Origin: Phytophthora sp. 'mugwort'
Lineage: Eukaryota; Oomycota; Peronosporomycetes; Peronosporales; Peronosporaceae
Assembly (NCBI GenBank): GCA_033558025.1
Contig: JAUCEF010000005.1
Location: forward strand, 7,874,001-7,938,000
DNA: 64,000 bases
Reading direction: 5' to 3'
The translations under genes were made by a program, and so were the position numbers. Under the pieces are notes generated by a model. The model ran no database searches. It had not been told where the DNA came from and saw nothing but the letters and a program-made list of their open reading frames with translations. Every line of letters begins with the position of its first letter. Positions within the stretch are counted from its first letter, which is position 1. Below are positions 56,076 to 64,000 of the stretch, piece by piece.

Positions 56076-58046
56076 CTCGAGAGTCTCGACCCGAGTAAAT
56101 AATCCATATTGATTCTGATTGTGTGAGCCTGTGACGAATGCGTCTCATGCGTTTATTGTTAAAAGACTGACTACTTACTATGTAGGCCTTGTTGAATGCA
56201 TCATATCGGTGAGGTCCAGGACTGCACTAGTCGAAGGTTGAGCGGGGTAAATGCAAGCGGAATAATCCCTAGTGTATCAATCTTTGTACTAGTACAGGCG
56301 GTAAGGTCTTCATTTGACCGAAAGGTACTGCGTGAGAAAATTGCAATCTTCATTACGTGAATTAAATAGGAATGACTGCAGTAGCCTCCTGTGTGTTTGT
56401 TGGTTGTAAGTTAGTTAAGTTTACCTCGTGCCGTGCCTTGCTCGGAGGGGTCCGTAGTGATGGCGCGATACCGATAGCAATCAATATCATTCCGTAGTGG
56501 ATCACAACTACGGCAAGTAGTTTGACACGCTACGCATCTGTTTTGTTTCATGCTTGGACTGCGAGAGCTCTACTCTAATCATGATCTCACTTGATTCGAT
56601 CGAAGTCACTAGACTCTTTACGCCTCATAAGAGAGCTTTCTTATACCTAATGCGGCAAGCTCGGAACGAAACGAAGGACGACTTTTTCTGCAGTGTTAGC
56701 GGTTCCACAAAAAATATGGTGAATAGCAACATCGGCTTTGGTAACAAGCACTGACTACGAAAATTTGGACAATTTTATCTCGTGGGTTTTTCATTTTGTC
56801 ACGTGGGTTTTGCAGTGTGGCACATAGATAGGGCCTTCTCGTTGGTTAAATAGGGATAGCCCACATTCCTTGAAGCGACATTCTATGTGGGTTTATTTGT
56901 TACCCCTGGATCTACATTGACATCAAAGTCGTTTGAGTAGTAATTGTGTCTCTGCCTGAAGAATCGGCTCGCACGAAGCGATTCAATTTGACCCGAAGAG
57001 CGATTTTGACTCGATCCTTACGTCGAATGCCGCGCATACTGCTCCAACTGCAGTCGCGAACCGAAGGTGTACCCGATTCCTGACAAGCCTGTCCATGCTT
57101 TTTGCAGCAACGACAACCATCCCGTTTCGCTTACTCATCTTTTGCTGTTCGTTTAGCAGCAAACCCGATTCGAATCGAAACAGACACCGCATTAAAGGCA
57201 TCCCTAGAGGAACAGTACAACGATGACGACACTTTTTGTTCCGCAGCGGGCGAGTTCCCGCCCACTACGCCACGAAAGCGCAATGTCAGCGAGAAAGGCT
57301 CATTCCCGGACCAGCTTCGACCGTGTTGTACTTCCGAGCCAAGGATGAATGAAAGCCAAGTGATTGGTAATACGTCGTCAACTTCGTCAAAAGGGACAGC
57401 ATAGTATCCTGTCCCCTTATGCTGCATACTTCTTTCTAATCTGTTTTGTCGCCCAACTTGGGGCGGCCCAAGTATACTTGAAATAGCGCATCGCAAATGG
57501 TTCAAGACTCTTGAGCCCGGTTCTCTTGAGTCAGTAGTGGTGTAAATATCAGTTGACGTGATGGTAACTTTGATACTGCTGCTTGTTGACACGGTCGGCG
57601 GGTTTAACGTTTGTCGAAATTCGTAGAAACAATTTCGTCCTCGCTTGCTTCTGCCGCCGTACCATTCTAATTTTGTTTGTCCATCATTTCAATCCTCAAG
57701 CACCCACCGGCATACTCAACAGAGCCCAGGATGAGTGTCTCCTGCATAAAGCCATGCTGAAGTGTTCCTATAGAACGACGCCTGATTCATTCAATCGGCT
57801 TGTGAATGCTCGTCCAGATACCATGATCTTTAGACTGGTACTGCTCGCGATCATGATCACTGATCACTTTTCTGGATCGGCTGCAAAACGGATAGCAAGA
57901 GGACAAAAGTCTGGATATCCGTCTACGCTGCTGACGTCGTTGACATCCTGGCGCTGTTGTCGAACATGGACACATTGCGATCTCCGTTAAAGTCGCAGTC
58001 CAGCATGAACCCCCTTGGCTGCGCGCAAATTGTGGCCTAAACTCCA

Positions 58047-58065
58047 GCTCATTTGCAAATTTGCT
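58047..58065 (+). promoter_or_regulatory. oomycete initiator + flanking motif, protease copy 3
   Basis: GCTCATTTGCAAATTTGCT, 27-45 nt before the ATG; identical to copy 2. Confidence 0.75.
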
Positions 58066-58091
58066 CTTTTCCAGCAACACGCCCCGACACG

Positions 58092-59174
58092 ATGAAGCTC
58101 GCTCTCCTGCTCACGCTCGCTTCTTTCGTGGCCTCAACGGATGCCGCAGTGCCTGTGGTCCCGACGGACCGTATGGCCCAGTTCCTTCGAGAGAAGGCAA
58201 ATCTCGAGTCCGAGCTGACTGAGTGGAAGCAAAGTGATGCTGGTCAGTTCGCAGAGAATAACGGCTTTGTTCCGGCTCCAGTGTCCCCAAACCGTTTGGG
58301 TGCTACCGGAGATGAGGAACTGCGTCGTTTCTTCTTGACCAAACTGCTGATTGAAGAGGCCCAAGCGTCAAACCCGGAGGCTGTCTTTTCGACTGACACG
58401 CCGTTTACGCTGATGACGGACGACGAGTTCAGCAAGTTCGTCGGTGAGTCATACCAACGCGGATCTGGACTTCTCGCAGACGCTTCGGTGGCTGCCGAAG
58501 CGCCTCTCAACTTGACGAGCCCTCTCAGCACTACCAAGGACTGGACCACGTCGGGATGCGTTGTTGATGTCAAGAACCAAGGTCAATGCGGTGCATGCTG
58601 GGCGTTCGCGGCTGTGGCTGCTCTTGAAAGCGCTGTGTGCATCGCAGGCCAGCCGCTCACGCCACTTTCGGAGCAGCAAGTGGTGGACTGTGACAAGGCG
58701 TCGTACGCTTGCGAGGGCGGCTTCCCCAGCGATGCGCTGACCTTCATCCAAAGCGCCGGTGGTGTCTGCACTGAGGAATCCTACCCGTATGTATCGGGAG
58801 ACACGGGCGACCGCGACACGTGCCAGTCGTCTTGCACCCCTGAAGCTGTGACTATCCGTAAGGTGGTGTCAGTTCCTCAGACTGACGCCGGATTGGTCCA
58901 AGCCATCAGCGGCCGACCGGTGGCCGTGGCCGTCGCTGCCGGCAACCCGACCTGGAAGCAATACAAGGGCGGCGTGGTGTCTTCCTGTACGACGAAGGTT
59001 CTGGATCATGCCGTGCTTGCCGTGGGCTACACGTCGTCTTACTTCAAGCTTAAGAATTCGTGGAGCACCCAGTGGGGTGAGGCTGGCTACATCCGACTCA
59101 AGCGCGGCACGGGCACGAGCAGCTCCGGCACGTGCGGGGTGATCGGCCCCATGTCCGTCTACCCGCAGCTGTAA
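58092..59174 (+). CDS. secreted papain-like cysteine protease (C1A), copy 3
   Basis: Identical protein to copies 1 and 2 and mirror image of copy 2. Signal peptide, propeptide and catalytic Cys, His and Asn are all present; there is no stop or shift. Its upstream region is uninterrupted (57.0-58.05 kb), unlike copy 2, which makes copy 3 the better candidate for the parental locus. The three promoters are near-identical, so similar expression is expected. Confidence 0.93.
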   Translation: MKLALLLTLASFVASTDAAVPVVPTDRMAQFLREKANLESELTEWKQSDAGQFAENNGFVPAPVSPNRLGATGDEELRRFFLTKLLIEEAQASNPEAVFSTDTPFTLMTDDEFSKFVGESYQRGSGLLADASVAAEAPLNLTSPLSTTKDWTTSGCVVDVKNQGQCGACWAFAAVAALESAVCIAGQPLTPLSEQQVVDCDKASYACEGGFPSDALTFIQSAGGVCTEESYPYVSGDTGDRDTCQSSCTPEAVTIRKVVSVPQTDAGLVQAISGRPVAVAVAAGNPTWKQYKGGVVSSCTTKVLDHAVLAVGYTSSYFKLKNSWSTQWGEAGYIRLKRGTGTSSSGTCGVIGPMSVYPQL

Positions 59175-59451
59175 ACACCGCACCCTAGTCTGGACAAGCT
59201 CAACTTTTTGTTGAAGTTTCTAACAGCAAAAAACTATCAGTGTTGTTTTCCATTGTTGTTAGGGAGCTTTATCTTGCGTTTTGTATGCTGGGAAAAGTGA
59301 CTGAACTTATGATAAAACTACAGTGTTATGGACAAAGTCAAAATGCAAATTAAAAAAAATGCTCTATCGAATTGAAAACCCTGCCAGGTAAAAATATCTT
59401 GAAATCCTGGCACCACCGGTGATGTCCCGTCACTGAAAATGATGTCCAGAC

Positions 59452-59679
59452 TGTTGAATCGAGGTTGTTGATGCTGGAGGCAAATGCCGAAGTGAGTAGA
59501 TTAAAAGTACCTAAAGCTACTCTCTGTTTTGTCCCCCTAGCCTTCCTTGTCCTTCTGAAGTCGCTGCTCACCATCCATGGCTGTTCAGCCGGTAGGAGTA
59601 GCTTTCCAGCGGTTCAGCATGGACCGTTGCGCGGACCGCTTACCGTAGTAAATCGTTCAAGAGCGGTGCTATTACAACA
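59452..59679 (-). repeat. 3' LTR, Copia (right arm)
   Basis: Mirror of 53128-53355. Confidence 0.85.
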
Positions 59680-59692
59680 CTCCCACTCACTG

Positions 59693-62600
59693 CTACGGCA
59701 CGGTGACCCTATCCTTGATGCCAGTCGCTTCATGCAGGAACTTGAATGTCTTAGTTCCCAGTCCCTCGGTCAGCATGTCCGCCAGTTGGTGCTTCGTATC
59801 GACGTAGTCAACCTTGAGCGTTCCACGTTCTACGTTCTCGCGGATGAAGTGGTGGCGTATCCACATGCTTGGTCCGTCCTGCATTGCTTGCCAGTGCAAT
59901 AGCACCTTGGTTATCTTCCCAGACAAGCGTTCCTCCCACTTGCTTGCGACCCATGTCCTTCAGCATAGCACGCACCCATAGCACCTCTTGCGTACAAAGG
60001 CTTAGAGCCATGTACTCGGCTTCCGCAGAGCTGAGAGCAACCGTTCTCTGGTACTTCGACTTGAATACCACTGGAGCGTTCCCAATCATCACCATGACAC
60101 CAGACAAGGAACGTCGGTCATCAGTGTTACTACCCCAGTCAGCATCCGTGGGCGCTTCGGCAGTAACCGTACCGGAAACTCCTTGGTACATAATGCCATG
60201 CTCACGAGTCGACTTCGGGTATCGTAGAACGCGAATGGCTGCTTTCCAGTGCTGCGTTCCTGGGTTTTCGAGGAAGCGTGATAACTGAGTCACCATATAC
60301 GCAATGTCCGGTCGGGTACAAGTCGTGATGTACATCAGACACCCGATCAAGGAACGGTACGGTCTTGACCTCATTTCAGCACGTTCCCCACCGTAGTAGG
60401 TGACAGCAACGTCGATAGCTTTACGTTGGAAGCGAATGGGTTCTCAACCATCTTTGCGCCCCGCTGGTTGAAAAGTTCCACCACATCATCGATGTACCGA
60501 GTTCGCTTGATCATGAGCGTTCCGGCGTTCTTGTCATGGTCGATCTCCATGCCCAAGATAAACTTCACCGCGCCTAACTCCGTCATCTTGACGGCGTTCT
60601 TGGATGCCTCCTTGACTTCACAAATCTCATCGCTCGTCTTCGCAGCAATGATCATGTCGTCCACGTAAACGCACACGTACACGAAACCGTTCCGGGTACG
60701 CTTCACATAAACGCACTCGTCCGCACCACAGCTCTTGAAACCGTTCTTCATGAACACACGGCGAATTGTTTTGTTCCAAGCACTTGCCGCCTGCTTCAAC
60801 GCGTAGATAGCCTTCTCCAGCTTGCACAGCATGCCTTAACGTTCTTCACAAATGGAACGTCCATATAGACCAGTTCCACCAAGCTACTGTTTAGGAACGC
60901 TGTTTCCGCGTCCAGCTGCTCCATCAGCGTAGCCGTATGCCGCACACACAGCTAGTACCACTCGAATCGAGTTCATGTCTGCCACCGGTGAGTAGGGTTC
61001 AAAGAAGTCTATTCCAAACTTCTGCTTGAACCCTTGAGCTACAAGCCGAGCCTTGTATCGGATCACTCGACCGTTCTCGTCACGTTTCTTGGCAAACACC
61101 AACCGGCACCCAATCGGACGGGTGGCCGTTCCACATGAAACGAGGGTCCACGTATGATTCCGGGCGTGCGAGAAAAGCTCTGCGTCCATCGCCTGACGCC
61201 ATTCAGCTGATTCATCGCTAGCAACAGCTTCTGCATATGTGTTTGGCGTGTCTGGAATGCCGTCAATACTCGCAGCATATGCCAATACTGCCTCAACAAG
61301 CAAGCCTTCTTCATCAATCCTGGCACGTTCGGCGATGGGGGCTCCCTGGAACGCGACCTTTCCGCCTCGGGGTGAAACACCAAGTAATCTTCATGGAACG
61401 CTTGAGGCGGTGGATGATACTCGGTCAGTTCCTGTCCAGTTGAAGTCGGTTCTGGTGGAGGCAGTTGGGTTGGCTAACCTCTTGCTCTGGTTCCACATCG
61501 TCCATTTCGTCATCCAGAACAGGTTCCTCAGCAGCTTCCATGGGTTCGTCCATAACCGGCTCACGTTCCACTGGTGGGGGAACATTTCCGTCATCACGTT
61601 CCGTAGTCAGATGGATGACCGTTCCAAGATGCGGCAATTGCGTGTCATATATACCGCCACCTCACGCTCGTCTAGCTTCATCGATCGTGACACCTTGACT
61701 TTGGAAGCGTCCAAGTCAAATAAACGGTATCCTTTGACGTTCTCAGCGTACACGAGGGACATACAGCGGAAACCCTTTGACTCGAGCTTCGTCCTCTTCA
61801 CATCATCAATGTGAACGTACCATTGCGAACCAAAAACGCGTAAGTGGTCCATACGGGGCTTCATCTTAAAACCCAACTCGTACGGCGTCACGCCCGCGTG
61901 TGCCGTGTTAATGCGACGGTTGATTCGGTACACTACTGTGCTCACAGCGTCTGCCCACTACTCCGTCGACGCATCCTTGTAGTGTAGCATGTCCCGTTCT
62001 TTCTCCATGATCGTATGATCCATGCGTTCCGCCACTCCATTCTGCTGAGGGCTGTATGAACGGTTCGTTTGTGCAAGATACCGTTCCGGCGGCACATCTC
62101 AGCTACCGTCTTGTTCACAAACTCCGTTCAATTGTCTGAGCGCAGACACTTCAAGCGTTCTCCCATTGGTTTTCATAGAACACTTGGAACTCCTTGAGCT
62201 TGCCGGCCACCTCGCTCTTCTTCTTCATGAAGTACGCTACTACATACCGTGAGTAGTCGGCCACGAGTTCCAGCGCATACTCCCCCCCCTCTGAGTGCGT
62301 TTTCATAGGGCCCATCACGTCCGTGTGTACCATTTCCAACCACGCGTGATGTCTTCGTCGGCGCTCTTGACGGGAACGACGCTACGGTCTGCTTGCCCTT
62401 TATGTAGCATCCGCACAGCGCCTTGATACCTCGCTTCACCGCAGGCATGCCGTTCGTGGAACGCTTTGTCTTGGTCAGTGCGTCCTTGCTTGGGTGTCCC
62501 ATGCGAGCGTGCCATAGCTCCCACTCACTGTCTGCCCCGAGTACTGTACAAATTGTGTTTCCTCTTGCTGACAGTCCAACAGGAACGCTTTGCCCACCTT

Positions 62601-63679
62601 CTTCCCCATAGCAATTGCGCTGCTGTCATCCCAGGTGACACACGAGGAACGCTTGAACTCTACACTCAAACCACGTTCCATAAGTCATCCAACTGACAGC
62701 AAGCGCCTATCAAGTCCTGGGATGTACAAGACGTCCATCATCTTGATGCGTCTGTTGTCCAGCCCCGTCAACTTCACAGTTCCTCTTCCATCAATGCGTA
62801 ACTTCTTGCCATCCGCAATAGTAACCTCGACGCCAGCGTTCAGGGTCTCGCAGTCGAGCAAGTCGGAACGGTGCGGAGTCATGTTCGAGTAGCACCACTG
62901 TCGATCAGTCAGCCGCTCAGGCGTTCCTCGCCCACGGCGAATACAGCATCATTCCCGATGCCGCCTCTCTGGCTCGGACAGTCCCGCTTCATATGACCGA
63001 CTTGGTCGCACCCGAAGCACTTGCCCTTGAAACCACCACCGTTCTTCCGTGGAACGTTCCCCTTGCGACCGTTCCCTTGGCCACCTTTGAACCTTCCGGC
63101 GTTCCCGTTTGCTCGGAACGTTTTCATCATGGTGGTGTCCTTCTTCTCCAACCGCTCATACTCTTTGAGCAGCTTCTTCTTCACCTCAATTAGCGACACC
63201 GCCTTAGCGTTCTCCACGATGGATGAAATCAGCTCGTACTCCGAGGTGAGACTGGTCAGCAGTACCAGCACCAGCCGTGCCTCATTGACGGGCTCTCCCA
63301 GCGTCTGCAACCCAACGACCAGCTCGTCGAAAGCGTCCAGGTGCTTGGCCATCGTCGTTTCATTCTCCATCTTGAACACATGTAGACGCCGTGTCATGGT
63401 GACACGGTTCTGGAGCGTGGAACGGTTGTAAAAGCCACGCAGTGTTCCCCAGGCATGCATGGCACGCGTTGCAGACCGTATCTTGGTCTGGTGCTGTAGT
63501 TCCACTCCTTGCGCGATGATCCCGAGCGCCTTCGCGTTCACTGAGGCGAACTCGTTCTCGGGCTTCACGACCTCAACATGCGCCAGCGGCCCCTTCCGGG
63601 CCAGGGTCATGCGCATGTTGTACTCCCAGTGGAAGTAGTTCCCACTCCCATGGAGGACTTTGGCGCGTTTCGTGGTCAT
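59693..63679 (-). pseudogene. Copia gag-pol, multiple stops and frameshifts (right arm)
   Basis: Gag 63679-62909 with the CFGCDQVGHMKRDC knuckle; one residue differs from the left arm (Met for Val just before KTFRANG). Integrase traces 62339-61607, RT 61303-60371 with YVDD, RNase H 60374-59693. The same TGA after gag and the same later breaks as in the left arm. Confidence 0.87.
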
Positions 63680-63733
63680 GTCTTGTGCGTTCCGGTCGGT
63701 AGCGTTCCAGTCGGAACGTTGCGTCTGTTACCC

Positions 63734-63958
63734 TGTTGTGTCGAGGTTATTGATGTTAGAGGCAAATGCCGAAATGAGTAGATTAAAGTTACCTAAAGCT
63801 ACTCTCTGTTGTCCCCTAGCCTTCCTTGTCCGTCCGAGGTCGCTGCTCACTATCCATGGCTGTTCAGCCAATAGGAGGAGCGTTCCAGCGGTTCAACATG
63901 GATCGTTGCGCGGACCGGTTAACGTAGTGAGCCGTGCAAGAGCGGTGCTATTACAACA
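63734..63958 (-). repeat. 5' LTR, Copia (right arm)
   Basis: Mirror of 48849-49073, followed by the hairpin at 63959-63981. Confidence 0.85.
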
Positions 63959-64000
63959 CAGGCACCACATTTTGGTGCCTGCGAATTCGAGAATGAACGT

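Larger units (their letters stand above)
55627..57180. other. spacer of the giant inverted repeat
   Basis: About 1.55 kb not duplicated. Starts with the protease tail fragment, then the repeat at 55915-56070, then sequence without a recognised gene (56080-56980, including a 66-codon frame at 56554 of no known family). Bases 56990-57180 continue the natural upstream region of the right-arm protease, since they match 45.6-45.87 kb. Confidence 0.8.
59452..63958 (-). mobile_element. Copia LTR retrotransposon, defective (right arm)
   Basis: Mirror of the left-arm element, with the same LTR pair (3' LTR 59452-59679, 5' LTR 63734-63958) and the same disabling changes. The two copies therefore arose by duplicating DNA that already contained the dead element, not by two insertions. 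Confidence 0.88.
57181..64000 (-). repeat. right arm of giant inverted repeat, continues past window
   Basis: Reverse complement of 48807-55626. Carries protease copy 3 and a second Copia copy with the same stops and shifts. Confidence 0.93.

Overview
The window looks like nuclear DNA of an oomycete, most likely Phytophthora or a close relative. Three things point there: short GT-AG introns of about 60-80 nt in compact genes, a sequence matching the oomycete initiator plus flanking promoter element (GCTCATTTGCAAATTTGCT) just upstream of a secreted papain-like protease, and a dense mix of broken Copia, Harbinger, PiggyBac, Tc1/mariner/pogo and Polinton elements. This assignment is inferred from the sequence only.

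Layout. 1-5.1 kb holds two apparently intact host genes on the minus strand: a large IQ-motif protein (three exons visible, running off the left edge) and SAE1/AOS1, the small subunit of the SUMO-activating enzyme (four exons). 5.6-12.8 kb is decayed DNA transposons (Tc1/mariner-type, Harbinger and a Harbinger-type SANT-like ORF, PiggyBac). About 12.8-30.7 kb is an AT-rich degenerate Polinton/Maverick, an integrated virus-like element. It carries protein-primed-type DNA polymerase B, an RVE integrase with a chromodomain, an FtsK/A32-type packaging ATPase, penton (minor capsid), double jelly-roll major capsid protein and an adenain-like maturation protease. It also carries less expected genes: an mRNA guanylyltransferase (capping) gene, a fiber-like protein ending in an S74-type intramolecular chaperone, and GIY-YIG nucleases. 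Nearly all of these are frameshifted.

30.7-39.4 kb is a fold-back pair of Harbinger copies, another Harbinger-type ORF and two Copia remnants in opposite orientations. 39.5-42.1 kb is a decayed pogo-like transposon with recognisable terminal inverted repeats. 42.5-43.3 kb holds two fragments of the C-terminal end of a laccase-like multicopper oxidase. 43.7-44.8 kb is the first of three copies of a secreted C1A cysteine protease gene.

From about 48.8 kb to the window end the sequence is a giant near-perfect inverted repeat. Left position x pairs with right position 112807-x without a detected indel; arms are at least 6.8 kb and the spacer is about 1.55 kb. Each arm carries a defective Copia LTR retrotransposon and one protease copy. 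The inner left junction is fused to a 3' piece of a further protease copy. The Polinton genes together describe replication (PolB), integration, packaging (ATPase), virion assembly (MCP, penton, protease, fiber) and transcript capping, but as preserved the element cannot be functional by itself. The protease genes are intact and keep their promoter motifs, so they are the most likely expressed genes of the right half.
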